Source: JAKFWF01 sp963741505
Lineage (GTDB): Bacteria > Pseudomonadota > Alphaproteobacteria > Rhizobiales > Hyphomicrobiaceae
Direction of reading: 5' to 3'
Assembly (NCBI GenBank): GCA_963741505.1
Contig: CAVUIJ010000024.1
Span: forward strand, 62,001 to 126,000
Length of the DNA: 64,000 nucleotides
The notes under the pieces were generated by a model that made no database searches, had not been told where the DNA came from, and saw nothing but the letters and a program-made list of their open reading frames with translations. Position numbers and translations under genes: made by a program. Below, one piece after another: positions 55,618-64,000 of this stretch (positions are counted from its first letter, which is position 1; each line of letters starts with the position of its first letter).

Positions 55618-56873
55618 TTGAGCCACTTGCGTTCCTGTGGCCGGCATTTCTGGTGGCGGTCTGCCTCGTCGGCATTCACGCCTACTTCGGCATCCAGGTT
55701 CTCGCCCGCAAAGTCATTTTTGTCGATCTGGCGCTGGCGCAGATTGCGGCGCTCGGCGCGACGGTGGCATTCATGCTCGGCCACCCCGCACAGAGCCCGG
55801 CGACATTTGGCTATTCGCTCGTGTTCACATTGTTTGCCGCCATTCTGTTGGCCTTCACGCGGTCTTGGGCGACACGCGTGCCGCAAGAAGCGCTGATCGG
55901 GGTGATCTATGTCGTGGCGGCGGCGGCGGCCATCCTGCTCATCGATCGGGCGCCGCAGGGCGCCGAGCATCTCAAACAGGTCCTGACCGGAAATATTCTC
56001 ACCAGCGGACTGAACGAGGTCGGCGTCATCGTGCCGCTCTATGCCGCGGTCGCAGTGCTGCACTGGCTGATGCGTCGCTGGTTGAGCGGAGCGGGGTCGC
56101 TCGCCTGGGACTTCGTCTTCTATGCGACGTTTGGCGTGGTCGTGACCAGTTCCGTCGCGATTGCCGGCGTCCTGCTGGTCTTTTCATTCCTGATCGTCCC
56201 CGCCGCCATCGGCGTCATGTTCGCATCGTCGCTGCCGGCCCAGCTCGCGATCGGCTGGAGCGTTGGCACGTTCGCCAGTGCGGCCGGCCTTGCGGTCTCT
56301 TTTGCATTCGATCTGCCGACCGGCGCGGCCATCGTCTGCGTCTTCGGCGGCGCACTGGTCGTGGCGGGGCTGCTCTACCCATTTCTGTGCGGCGATCACC
56401 AAAGGGCACGCCGGGTTGCGATCGCATCCGCCCGCTGGACTATCGCGACGATCCTGGTGGTTTCCGCACTGCAATTTGCTGCTGCGCCGCGCGCGGACCA
56501 GCCGCTCATCGACATGGTTGAATACGCGGTTCCCGTGTTGCGAACGCTGTACTTCACCCGCACCGAGGCGACGACCTTCGCCGATGCCAGTGAACACGCA
56601 GAACGCTACCGAAGACAGGCGGAGCAGCTCAACGAGATGGAGAGAAGAAGACGCACCGAGGGCGAGCCTCTCGACGACGTCAGCGTGGCGCGCATGTCCT
56701 CATTCCTGAAATCCTACGGGGAGATGCGCAAGGGCGAGCAGTTCGTGATGGCAGAGGTGCGTGGGCGGGCGCGCGAGCGCGCCCGCTGGGGCGTCGGCGC
56801 AGGTCTGCTGGTCGTCGCGCTGCTGGTTGCCCCCTTGTCTTGGTGGCGCCTGTGGGGGCGAGCATCGCGATAG
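55614..56873 (+). CDS. Metal ABC permease, ZnuB type, with C-terminal extension
   Basis: A 419-residue membrane protein. Residues about 1-265 are an ABC-3 permease (ALAQIAALGATVAFMLGHPA, LTGNILTSGLNEVGVIVPLY, FSFLIVPAAIGVMFASSLPA). ZnuB proteins are normally about 260-290 residues; here a helix near 275, a charged soluble stretch (about 295-395, ERYRRQAEQLNEMERRRRTE) and a last helix (GVGAGLLVVALLVAPLSWW) are added. No metal ABC ATPase gene lies in the window, so the system must borrow one. The ATGA overlap with the ZnuA-like gene shows coupling. Confidence 0.86.
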   Translation: MIEPLAFLWPAFLVAVCLVGIHAYFGIQVLARKVIFVDLALAQIAALGATVAFMLGHPAQSPATFGYSLVFTLFAAILLAFTRSWATRVPQEALIGVIYVVAAAAAILLIDRAPQGAEHLKQVLTGNILTSGLNEVGVIVPLYAAVAVLHWLMRRWLSGAGSLAWDFVFYATFGVVVTSSVAIAGVLLVFSFLIVPAAIGVMFASSLPAQLAIGWSVGTFASAAGLAVSFAFDLPTGAAIVCVFGGALVVAGLLYPFLCGDHQRARRVAIASARWTIATILVVSALQFAAAPRADQPLIDMVEYAVPVLRTLYFTRTEATTFADASEHAERYRRQAEQLNEMERRRRTEGEPLDDVSVARMSSFLKSYGEMRKGEQFVMAEVRGRARERARWGVGAGLLVVALLVAPLSWWRLWGRASR

Positions 56874-56898
56874 CTGTGCCGGGGGCGAGGTCGGCCCC

Positions 56899-56920
56899 GC
56901 CCCAAATGTCCCTTTGGGGC
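56899..56920. terminator. Hairpin after the ZnuB-like gene
   Basis: GCCCCAAA (56899-56906) pairs exactly with TTTGGGGC (56913-56920) around TGTCCC, 25 bp after the permease stop and in the convergent gap before the RidA gene. No T-run follows, so an intrinsic terminator is only tentative. Confidence 0.45.
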
Positions 56921-57130
56921 CGATGCTGCCGGCCGCTAACCATCCGTCGGAAGAATGCGGTCGGAAACCTGACGCAACGTCGATCGCTTGGGCGCCACTC
57001 AGCGCTTGCCGCTCTGTCTCTCAACCAAGCAGACAGACCATCAAAGAAGAGCGAATACCCCTAACCGAGAAGCCGGCTCGCCGCCTGCCGTGGAGCAAGG
57101 GCAAGCTCAGCGGCGGCAACCCGAAGCCAT

Positions 57131-57520
57131 TCACTGCGGGCGGTATGCGATGACTTCGACCTCGACGCGCACGTCGAGCAGGAGCTGATTGAGCACGGCC
57201 GAGCGTGCCGGCGGCTCGATCGGGAAATACTCGCCGAAGGCCGCATTGAAGCCGGGGAAGTCCTCGCGCTCGCGCAGCCAGACCATGGCTTTGACCACAT
57301 CGGCAAGCTCGCAGCCGGCCTCCGCGAGGGTCGCCTTGATCTGCTCGCAGACGTTGCGCGTCTGCTCCTCGATGGTACCGCCCGTCATTGGCTGGTCGCC
57401 GAGGCGCGGCAGCACGCCCGTGAGATAGACGAAATCGCCGGCACGAACGGCCTTCGATAACGACAGCGTGCGGCCACGACTGATGTAGGGCCCGCCGATG
57501 ATCTTCTTGGTCTTGCGCAT
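57131..57520 (-). CDS. RidA family protein (RutC-like)
   Basis: A 129-residue YjgF/YER057c/UK114 protein. YISRGRTLSLSKAVRAGDFV, NVCEQIKATLAEAGCELADV and the conserved Arg in PARSAV, which binds the substrate carboxylate or imine, are present. RidA proteins are trimers that hydrolyse reactive enamines or imines; RutC does a related step in uracil breakdown. It is the last gene of the minus-strand operon, next to an alpha/beta hydrolase and downstream of an LLM oxidoreductase. Confidence 0.9.
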   Translation of the reverse strand: MRKTKKIIGGPYISRGRTLSLSKAVRAGDFVYLTGVLPRLGDQPMTGGTIEEQTRNVCEQIKATLAEAGCELADVVKAMVWLREREDFPGFNAAFGEYFPIEPPARSAVLNQLLLDVRVEVEVIAYRPQ

Positions 57521-57555
57521 GTGCTCATCCTCCCGCCTTGAAGCAAGGCTTGGTT

Positions 57556-58350
57556 TCAGTCGTTGCCGTGTGTCGCGAAGAACCGCGCCAGAAGCTGTGC
57601 GACGGTTTCCGGCGCCTCGATCAGGATCGAGTGGCGCAGCCGCGGCAGGATATGCAGCTCGGAGCCGGCGATCCGCGCGTGCATCAGCCGCGCCATGTCC
57701 TGGTTGGAGCCGAGATCGTGTTCGCCGGTGACAATCAGCGTCGGCGCGTGGATGGCCGCGATCTCGTCGGCGAGGTCGCTGGTGGCAAGGACCCGATAGG
57801 CAGACGCGTAGCAGGCGGGATCGTTCTCGGCATTGCGCGCTGCATACTGCGCGATGAGATCGGGATTGGCGGCGCGGAACTCGTCGGTGAACCAGCGCGC
57901 GACCGAGTTGCGGAAATGATCGCCCGATATCCCGCCGGCAATGAGATCGACGCGGGCGAGCACCTTCGCCTTCTCCTCGGGGCTTCGGCCGCAGGCGGTC
58001 GACAGCAGCGCCAATGCCGAGACCCGCTCGGGATTTCGCAGGGCAAGTTCCTGCGCGATGAGGCCGCCGAGCGAATGGCCGGCGACTAGGCAGCGGGCAA
58101 TGCCCAGATGATCGAGCAGCGCGAGCACGTCAGATTTAAGCATGGCCAGAGAGTAATCGCCGTGCACCCTCGAGGATGCACCATGCCCGCGCAGATCGAG
58201 GCGGATGACGCGAAATCGGTCGGAGAGCCGCTCGGCGACGCCCTGCCAGTTCTCGAGCCGTGCACCGACACCATGAATGAGCAGCAGTGGCGGACCGTCG
58301 CCCGCGATCTCGTAGTGGAGCTTCACCTCGCCATTGGCGGCATAGGGCAT
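57556..58350 (-). CDS. Alpha/beta hydrolase (PcaD/RutD-like)
   Basis: A 264-residue hydrolase. LLLIHGVGARLENWQG gives the oxyanion hole, LDLRGHGASSRVHGDYSLAM the following loop, AGHSLGGLIAQELALRNPER the nucleophile Ser elbow, and GEHDLGSNQDMARLM and RHSILIEAPE the acid and His. Size fits 3-oxoadipate enol-lactonase and RutD-like aminoacrylate hydrolases. The ATG at 58350 starts the homology. The gene lies between the Pot-type ATPase and the RidA gene (13 and 35 nt gaps). Confidence 0.88.
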   Translation of the reverse strand: MPYAANGEVKLHYEIAGDGPPLLLIHGVGARLENWQGVAERLSDRFRVIRLDLRGHGASSRVHGDYSLAMLKSDVLALLDHLGIARCLVAGHSLGGLIAQELALRNPERVSALALLSTACGRSPEEKAKVLARVDLIAGGISGDHFRNSVARWFTDEFRAANPDLIAQYAARNAENDPACYASAYRVLATSDLADEIAAIHAPTLIVTGEHDLGSNQDMARLMHARIAGSELHILPRLRHSILIEAPETVAQLLARFFATHGND

Positions 58351-58363
58351 CGTCGTCTCCACC

Positions 58364-59464
58364 TCAGCCGTTGCGCTCGGCCACGATCGTCGCATCAGTG
58401 GCGGTCCAGCTGATGTTGACGAGGTCGCCCACGGCAAACACCGGCTCGTCACCGCCTCGCACCTGCGCGAGCGCAGAGAGCTCGGTGGCCGCATCGGCGA
58501 CTTTGACCACGTATTTGCGAAGGCGGCCCATGTAGATCACCTCGCCGACAGTCCCCGCGAGCGCGTTGTCGCCGGCGGTCGCGGTCGCGTCTGATCGCGA
58601 CAGCCGCACGCGCTCCGGCCGTACCGAGACGAGCACCTGGGCACCAGTCTGCTGCGGCTCGACAGCCGATGCCGCCAGGCTCGCCGGTCCGGCTTTCAGC
58701 ATCCAGTGCGCGCCCGATCTCGCGACCACGGTTGCGGCGATGACGTTGGACTCGCCGATGAACTCGGCGACGAACCGCGTGCGCGGGCGCTCGTAAAGCT
58801 CCGAGGGCACGCCCACCTGCTCGATCCGTCCGCAATTGAAGACAGCGATGCGGTCGCTCATGATCAGCGCCTCGTCCTGGTCGTGCGTCACGTAGATGAT
58901 CGTGACGCCCAAGCGCTCGTGCAAGTGCTTGATCTCGAGCTGCATCTGCTCGCGCAGCTTCTTGTCGAGGGCCCCGAGCGGCTCGTCCATCAGCAGCAGA
59001 TTGGGCTCGAACACCATCGCGCGCGCGAGCGCGACGCGTTGCTGCTGGCCGCCTGAGAGCTGGCGCGGATAGCGCTCGCCGTGGTCCGGCAGGTCGACGA
59101 GGCGCAGCACGTCCGCGACGCGCCGGGCGATCTCGACGTTCGCCATGCTGCGCATCTCGAGTGGGAAGGCGATGTTGCGGGCGACCGTCAGATGGGGAAA
59201 CAGCGCGTAATTCTGGAACACCATGCCGATGTTGCGCTTGTACGGCGGCAGCGGATTGATCGCGCGCCCCTCGAGCAGGATCTCGCCGCCGGTTGCGGTG
59301 ACGAGGCCGGCGATCATCTGCAGCGTCGTCGTCTTGCCGGAGCCGGAGGGACCGAGCAGGCTCATGAACTCGCCGCGCGCCAGGCTCAGGGATACGCCGT
59401 CCACGGCGGTGACGCCGCCATAGACCTTGCGCACGTTCCTGAGCTCGAGAAGTGGGGCGCTCAT
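58364..59464 (-). CDS. Spermidine/putrescine-type ABC ATP-binding protein (PotA-like)
   Basis: A 366-residue ATPase with TOBE domain: Walker A GPSGSGKTT, Q-loop VFQNYALFPHLTV, signature LSGGQQQRVALARAM, Walker B LLLMDEPLGALDKKL, H-loop VTHDQDEA. The C-terminal half (VSVRPERVRLSRSD) is a TOBE fold. It serves the permeases at 59475-61120. Polyamine-type importers of this family carry many charged organic compounds, so the ligand is not fixed. Confidence 0.91.
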   Translation of the reverse strand: MSAPLLELRNVRKVYGGVTAVDGVSLSLARGEFMSLLGPSGSGKTTTLQMIAGLVTATGGEILLEGRAINPLPPYKRNIGMVFQNYALFPHLTVARNIAFPLEMRSMANVEIARRVADVLRLVDLPDHGERYPRQLSGGQQQRVALARAMVFEPNLLLMDEPLGALDKKLREQMQLEIKHLHERLGVTIIYVTHDQDEALIMSDRIAVFNCGRIEQVGVPSELYERPRTRFVAEFIGESNVIAATVVARSGAHWMLKAGPASLAASAVEPQQTGAQVLVSVRPERVRLSRSDATATAGDNALAGTVGEVIYMGRLRKYVVKVADAATELSALAQVRGGDEPVFAVGDLVNISWTATDATIVAERNG

Positions 59465-59474
59465 ATCGCAGGCC

Positions 59475-60302
59475 TCATTGCGGATGCAGGGCTGGGCCGG
59501 AGACGCGCTGGCGCCGGAGCACGCTTTCCAGCAGCAGGACGGCAATGGAGAAGCCGAGGATCAGCGTGCCGATCGCCGCGATCGTCGGGTCGATGTCGCC
59601 GCGCACGTCCGACCACATCTGCACCGTGACGGGGCGCACGGCCGGCGCGCTGATGAAGATCGACACGATCAGCTCGTCGAAGGAGACCACCATCGCGAAC
59701 AGCATGCCCGACAGCACCGCCGGCATGACCAAGGGCAGCGTGATGCGCCAGAACGCTTTCAGCCGGGTGGCACCGAGCGTCAGTGCCGCGCTCTCGAGCT
59801 GGTCATCGACGAGTTGGAGGGCTGCAAGCACGGTGAAGAGGACATAGGGCACGGCGAGCATGGTGTGCGCCAGGATGAGCCCGGTGTAGGTGCCGAGCAG
59901 GCCCCAGCCTCTGAACGTCGCCAGGATCGCGGCTGCGGTGATGATCACCGGCACCACCAATGGCGCCATGATGAAGATGGTGAGCAACTCCCGTCCCGGA
60001 AAGCGGCCGCGGGCGAGGCCGATGGCGGCGGCCGTACCGAGCACGGTTGCGAGCAGGCTGCTCGGGATCATCACCTTGAGGCTGGTAGTGAGGCCGTCGA
60101 CCCAGACCGGCAGGCTGAACACCTTCTCGTACCACTGCAGCGAGAAGCCCGGCGGCGGAAACATCAGGAAGGGAGCCGAGCTGAACGAGATTATCACGAC
60201 GATCACCATCGGCGCGATCAGGAATATGACGATTGCCGCGCACACGACGCCGCTCAGCGCGGACCACACCCGATCGGCGCGCAGCTGTGGCAGCGCGATC
60301 AT
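59475..60302 (-). CDS. ABC transporter permease, PotC type
   Basis: A 275-residue permease with six helices. LIAPMVIVVIISFSSAPFLM is the PotC-like start and ESAALTLGATRLKAFWRITL the EAA loop. The frame is open well upstream, but the ATG at 60302 fits and overlaps the stop of the PotB-like gene (ATGA, 60299-60302). Confidence 0.9.
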   Translation of the reverse strand: MIALPQLRADRVWSALSGVVCAAIVIFLIAPMVIVVIISFSSAPFLMFPPPGFSLQWYEKVFSLPVWVDGLTTSLKVMIPSSLLATVLGTAAAIGLARGRFPGRELLTIFIMAPLVVPVIITAAAILATFRGWGLLGTYTGLILAHTMLAVPYVLFTVLAALQLVDDQLESAALTLGATRLKAFWRITLPLVMPAVLSGMLFAMVVSFDELIVSIFISAPAVRPVTVQMWSDVRGDIDPTIAAIGTLILGFSIAVLLLESVLRRQRVSGPALHPQ

Positions 60303-61120
60303 GTCCGCGCCCCTGCGAGTGACTGGCGGATGAAACCGAAGGTGATGGCGGTGCCGGCGAACAGCACGACCGCGAGCGCTCCGGCAAGGCCCCAGTCGCC
60401 GAAGTCTGCCACCTGCATCTCGATCAATTGCGCGATCATCAGATCGCCCGGGCTGCCAAGCAGCGCCGGCGTGATGTAGTAGCCGAGCCCCAGGACGAAA
60501 ACGAGCACGGTGCCGGAGACGACGCCGGGCAGGCTGAGCGGCAGATAGACCCTGAGAAAGCTCCAAAACGGCGAGGCGCCGAGGCTCGACGCCGCCTTCA
60601 CGTAGCTCGGGTCGATGCGCGCGAGCACGGAGTAGAGCGGCAGGATCATGAAGGGCAACAGAATGTGCACCATACCGATCAGCACGCCGGTACGGTTGTA
60701 GATCAGCGTCAACGGCTCGGCGATCACACCGAGGTCGAGCAATACCTTGTTGATCAGGCCCCGCCGCTGCAGCAGCACCATCCAGGCGAAGGTTCGCACC
60801 AGAATGCTCGCCCAGAACGGCACCAGCACGGCAAAGATCAGCAGCCTGCGCGTGCGCTCGCCCGCGTTGGCGATCGTGTAGGCCATCGGATAGCCGAGCA
60901 TCAGGCAAAGTGCCGTCACCGTGCCGGAGATGACGACGGTGTTCCAGAGCGCCTTGAGATAGACCGGCGCCTCGATGAGTTTGCGGAAATTCTGCAAGCC
61001 AAGCGCCGGCTCGGTGACGCTGCGCACGAGCAGCGAAGAGACCGGGTAGGCGAACAGGATCATCAGAACGACCGCGGCCGGTACGACGAGCCAGCCGCGC
61101 CTGTCCGTTCCTTCGGTCAT
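60299..61120 (-). CDS. ABC transporter permease, PotB type
   Basis: A 273-residue permease: FAYPVSSLLVRSVTEPALGL near the N-terminus, VPFWASILVRTFAWMVLLQR and the EAA loop KAASSLGASPFWSFLRVYLP are typical of PotB. The ATG at 61120 follows GGGTGGG; the TTG at 61153 adds an unlike leader. It lies 67 nt after the binding protein gene. Confidence 0.89.
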   Translation of the reverse strand: MTEGTDRRGWLVVPAAVVLMILFAYPVSSLLVRSVTEPALGLQNFRKLIEAPVYLKALWNTVVISGTVTALCLMLGYPMAYTIANAGERTRRLLIFAVLVPFWASILVRTFAWMVLLQRRGLINKVLLDLGVIAEPLTLIYNRTGVLIGMVHILLPFMILPLYSVLARIDPSYVKAASSLGASPFWSFLRVYLPLSLPGVVSGTVLVFVLGLGYYITPALLGSPGDLMIAQLIEMQVADFGDWGLAGALAVVLFAGTAITFGFIRQSLAGART

Positions 61121-61187
61121 CCCACCCGATCCCAGCTGCCGCGGGGCACGCAAAGGCCCCGCCTCTCTCCCCAGTTTCAGCCGGTCG

Positions 61188-62279
61188 TCACGCGAGCTTC
61201 CACGCCGCCCACTTCTCGGACAACGTCTTCTGGTGGTCGCGCCAATACTCCTCGTTGACGGGGAAGCCCTTGGCGAGGTTGGCGGGCTCGGTCGAGAGCC
61301 ACGGCGCGACGTCCTTGTTGATGAGCTTGAAGGCGTCGGGGTTGGTCGGAGCGAGCGGCATGATGTTCGACACCGTCGCCTGGCTTTCGGCCAGCATCAT
61401 CTCGGCGATGAGGGCCATTGCCGCGTCCTTGTTCTTCGAGCCCTTCGGCACCACCAGGTAATCGACCGACTGCAGGTTCTGACCCCACTCGATGCCGATC
61501 GGCGCGCCCTTCTTGGCGCTGTCGTAGATGCGGCCGTTGTTGAGGATGCCGAGGCTGCATTCGCCATCGACCATCAGCTGCTGCGACTGCGAGTTGGTGG
61601 TCCACCACACTGCGCCCTTCTTGACGGTGTCGAGCTTCTTGAAGGCGCGGTCGACGTCGAGCGGATAGAGCTTGTCGAACGGCACGCCGTCGGCGAGGAG
61701 GCCGATCTCGAGCATCGGATTGACGCGGTCGCGCAGCGCGCGCCGGCCAGGGAATTTCTGCAGGTCGAAGAACTCGGCCCAGGTCTTCGGGTGGTTGCCG
61801 CCGGGGAACGCCTTGGTGCTGTAGGCAATATTGTATGACCACACGATATTGGCGATGCCGTACTCGTGGACGAATTTCGCCGGCAGCTTCCGGGTGTCGA
61901 CGATCGTCGTGTCGATCTTCTCGAACAGGCCGTCTTTGGCGGCGTTGTACAGAAAATCGATGGTGACATCGACCACGTCCCAGGTGGGTGCGCCGGCGGC
62001 TATCATGGTGCGCAGCTTGGCGTAATCGACCGGGCCGTCCTGGATGACGGTGGCGCCGGTCTTCTGCGCGAAGGTATCGCAATAGCCTTTCTTCGAGGCG
62101 TCCTGATAGACACCGCCCCAACTCGCGAACACGACCTTCTGCCCGGCATACTTGCCCTGCTGGGCAAACACCTCGAGTGGAAACGCCGATGCTGCGGCAG
62201 CCCCGCTCGTTGCGATCAGAAGGCGTCGCCGGTCGATCGCGGTCGGCGGCAGTCTTCGCTTGTGGCCGGTGTCGGTCAT
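61188..62279 (-). CDS. ABC substrate-binding protein, PotD/PotF-like
   Basis: A 363-residue periplasmic binding protein. The leader DRRRLLIATSGAAAASAFPL is Tat-like, with cleavage near VFAQQ. KVVFASWGGVYQDASKKGYC, GAVWWTTNSQSQQLMVDGEC and WGQNLQSVDYLVVPKGSKNK match the family. The ligand is probably a polyamine or another nitrogen-rich organic molecule, judged by the flavin oxidoreductase, hydrolase and RidA genes in the same operon. Confidence 0.9.
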   Translation of the reverse strand: MTDTGHKRRLPPTAIDRRRLLIATSGAAAASAFPLEVFAQQGKYAGQKVVFASWGGVYQDASKKGYCDTFAQKTGATVIQDGPVDYAKLRTMIAAGAPTWDVVDVTIDFLYNAAKDGLFEKIDTTIVDTRKLPAKFVHEYGIANIVWSYNIAYSTKAFPGGNHPKTWAEFFDLQKFPGRRALRDRVNPMLEIGLLADGVPFDKLYPLDVDRAFKKLDTVKKGAVWWTTNSQSQQLMVDGECSLGILNNGRIYDSAKKGAPIGIEWGQNLQSVDYLVVPKGSKNKDAAMALIAEMMLAESQATVSNIMPLAPTNPDAFKLINKDVAPWLSTEPANLAKGFPVNEEYWRDHQKTLSEKWAAWKLA

Positions 62280-62337
62280 GGGTTCCCTCCGCTGCTGCTT
62301 GCTAGGTATTGGCGACCCTCAATCGGTCGCGGCTCGG

Positions 62338-63375
62338 CTATCTGAACTTAGGCATCACGTCGCGAATGAAGAGTTCGAGCGAGCGCTTCTGCACATCGAA
62401 CGGCAGGCCGAATGAGGCACCGTAGCAGAAGTTTTCGACGCCGCATTGCTCGTAGTAGCGCAGCTTCTCGACGACTTCGTCCGGCGTTCCAAAGATCATG
62501 TAGTCGCGGATGTTCTGCGGCTCATACTCCGTGCGGTTGGCGATCTTCTCGAAATTCACGGGCTCGGGGAAGCCCTCGCGCACGACGCCGATGTTTTTGA
62601 ACAGGTTCTCGAAATAGCGGCCGTAGTCGATCGAGCTCTTGACCGGCACCTGCCAGCCGTCGGGATGATCGTAGACGCAGGTCCGCCGCAACATCATGAA
62701 GCGCGGACGCTTCACGCCCGGATTGTTGCGCAGCGTCTCCTCGAAGCGGTCGGCGAGCACCTTCACCTCTGCCGTCGGGCGCGACAGCGGTGTGCTCTGG
62801 ATATGCGCGCCGCTTTTGATCGCCCAGTCGAACGTGCCTGGATCGCGCGCGGCGACCCAGATCGGCGGATGCGGCTTCTGCAGCGGCCGCGGCACCGAGG
62901 TCGCGAGCGGGAACGACCAGTACTCGCCCTTGTGCTCGTAGTCGCCGCGCCAGAGCCCTTTCACCGCTGGCAGCATCTCCTTCATGTAGGCGACACCGCG
63001 TTCCTGCGGCATGCCGCCGGCCATGCGATCGAACTCGTATTGATAGGCGCCGCGACCGATGCCTAACTCCAGGCGGCCATCGCTGACGACGTCGAGGAGG
63101 CCCGCTTCGCCGGCGAGCCGGATGGGATGCCAGTAAGGCGCGGTGACGATCGCCGTTCCGAGGCGGATCTTCTTCGTGTGCGCGGCCCAATGCGTCAGGA
63201 TCGAGAATGGGTTCGGTGCGATCGTGAACTCGATCGTGTGATGCTCCGGCGACCAGGCGATCTCGAAGCCGCCCTCCTCCGCGATTCTGACCAATTCGAG
63301 CGCGCGGGCAACAACGACGCGCATGTCCAGGCTCGGATCGAAGCGCTCGAGGCTGATCGAAATTGAGAACTTCAA
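62338..63375 (-). CDS. LLM-class flavin-dependent oxidoreductase (bacterial luciferase family)
   Basis: A 345-residue TIM-barrel flavoprotein. GFEIAWSPEHHTIEFTIAPN, KIRLGTAIVTAPYWHPIRLA, DGRLELGIGRGAYQYEFDRM and PPIWVAARDPGTFDWAIKSG are the LLM landmarks. Such enzymes use reduced FMN and O2 to insert oxygen, sometimes opening rings, as RutA does. The homology begins at KFSISIS; the only start there is a TTG at 63375, with GAGAGGG about 5 nt upstream, so I use it. It is the first gene of the operon and divergent from the aldo/keto reductase. A flavin reductase is not nearby. Confidence 0.88.
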   Translation of the reverse strand: MKFSISISLERFDPSLDMRVVVARALELVRIAEEGGFEIAWSPEHHTIEFTIAPNPFSILTHWAAHTKKIRLGTAIVTAPYWHPIRLAGEAGLLDVVSDGRLELGIGRGAYQYEFDRMAGGMPQERGVAYMKEMLPAVKGLWRGDYEHKGEYWSFPLATSVPRPLQKPHPPIWVAARDPGTFDWAIKSGAHIQSTPLSRPTAEVKVLADRFEETLRNNPGVKRPRFMMLRRTCVYDHPDGWQVPVKSSIDYGRYFENLFKNIGVVREGFPEPVNFEKIANRTEYEPQNIRDYMIFGTPDEVVEKLRYYEQCGVENFCYGASFGLPFDVQKRSLELFIRDVMPKFR

Positions 63376-63516
63376 GGGCACCCTCTCGACGATAACGTTG
63401 GTATACCGTCTGACTGTACGATAATAACTATGCGGCAAGCTCTCTGACGTGGCAAGCGTCGCGGATCGGTCCTCGACGCTTGCCGCCCGAAGTTCACCGG
63501 CAAGAGGCAAGCCGCC

Positions 63517-64000
63517 ATGCAGTACGTGCGATCTGGGCTCGAGCAATCTCAAAGTATCGCGCATCGGTCTCGGCGCAATGGGCATCGGCAGCCCGAAATG
63601 GCGCGAATGGGTGCTCGACGAGGTGGCGAGCCGGCCGGTGATGAAGCGCGCGCTCGATCACGGCATCAATTTCATCGATACCTGCGATTTCTACTCGGGC
63701 GGCGAGAGCGAGGTCGTCGTCGGCCGGCTGATGAAGGAGATGGGCAGGCGCGAGGACTTCGTGCTCGCGACCAAGGTCGGCAATCCGATGGGCAAGGGGC
63801 CGAACGCACGAGGCTTCTCGCGCAAGCATCTGTTCGAGGCTGTCGACCAGTCGCTGAAGCGTCTCGGTACGGACTATATCGATCTCTACCAGACCCACAT
63901 CTGGGACTCCGCGACCAATCTCGAGGAGATGGTGGAGGCGTTCGATGCCCTCGTGCGCAGCGGCCGCATGCTCTATCTCGGCATCACCGACATGCCGGCA
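63517..64000 (+). CDS. Aldo/keto reductase, partial at window end, frameshifted near start
   Basis: The reading frame from about 63533 gives LGSSNLKVSRIGLGAMGIGS, then HGINFIDTCDFYSGGESE (catalytic Asp and Tyr), FVLATKVGNPMG (catalytic Lys) and DYIDLYQTHIWD, which is the AKR superfamily. The start ATG at 63517 with AGAGG upstream gives MQYVR in another frame, and one extra base at 63531-63532 separates the two. The gene runs off the window end at residue about 160. It is divergent from the LLM oxidoreductase, with a 141-bp shared promoter region. Confidence 0.82.
   Translation, partial: MQYVRSGLEQSQSIAHRSRRNGHRQPEMARMGARRGGEPAGDEARARSRHQFHRYLRFLLGRRERGRRRPADEGDGQARGLRARDQGRQSDGQGAERTRLLAQASVRGCRPVAEASRYGLYRSLPDPHLGLRDQSRGDGGGVRCPRAQRPHALSRHHRHAG

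Noticed and set aside
59475..60908. Long frame upstream of the PotC-like gene, and a similar one above LivM at 47221-48633
   Set aside because: The upstream halves are shadows of PotB and LivH; the real starts at 60302 and 48237 overlap the previous stops by ATGA.

Overview
The window is high-GC DNA (roughly 63-66% by eye) from an alphaproteobacterium. The gene families (several Liv, Dpp and Pot type ABC uptake systems, FCD-type GntR regulator, MmgE/PrpD proteins, haloacid-dehalogenase-like enzymes, a nir heme d1 cluster) suggest a metabolically versatile soil-type Hyphomicrobiales member of the Bradyrhizobium/Xanthobacteraceae kind. The placement is inferred from gene content only. No rRNA, tRNA, CRISPR array or prophage was seen.

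Layout. 0.5-9.6 kb: two HAD-type hydrolases around an Lrp regulator, then an FAD amine/amino-acid oxidase-like gene and a complete Dpp-type ABC importer. 9.6-23.2 kb: a mostly minus-strand catabolic block with an orphan TRAP binding protein, a GntR/FCD regulator, an SDR, a CMD-family protein, a Liv-type importer with a natural LivM-LivG fusion, a 3-hydroxyisobutyrate-dehydrogenase-like enzyme, second copies of CMD and MmgE/PrpD genes, and an orphan NMT1/SsuA-type binding protein. A 273-bp MITE-like element sits inside it. 23.6-30.3 kb: a denitrification island with a Dnr-type regulator, nirE-C-F-DL-G-H, a scar where the start of nirJ is joined to the end of nirN, two near-perfect FNR/Dnr boxes, an IS3 remnant and a hemerythrin. 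30.6-36.5 kb: a polar amino acid ABC importer with a Rieske oxygenase, a free-standing [2Fe-2S] ferredoxin and an ACMSD-like amidohydrolase. 36.6-40.7 kb: a SelA-like PLP enzyme overlapping an MlrC-type metallopeptidase, and an EamA exporter. 40.8-47.1 kb: a translationally coupled sugar ABC importer with two Gfo/Idh/MocA dehydrogenases. 47.2-52.0 kb: a second Liv system. 52.3-56.9 kb: a VOC protein, an IS5 remnant, a secreted acetamidase/formamidase-like protein and a ZnuA/ZnuB-like pair without an ATPase. 57.1-63.4 kb: a minus-strand operon of LLM flavin oxidoreductase, Pot-type importer, alpha/beta hydrolase and RidA protein, which resembles the RutA/RutD/RutC trio. The window ends inside an aldo/keto reductase.

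The general theme is uptake of small organic nitrogen, acid and sugar compounds linked to degradative enzymes: nine separate transport systems or transport components in 64 kb. At least eleven otherwise intact reading frames, or parts of them, are interrupted by a single extra base. Every one is a +1 event, so sequencing or assembly insertions are the likeliest cause; joining the two frames restores full-length family members. The one loss that cannot be repaired that way is the nirJ/nirN deletion.
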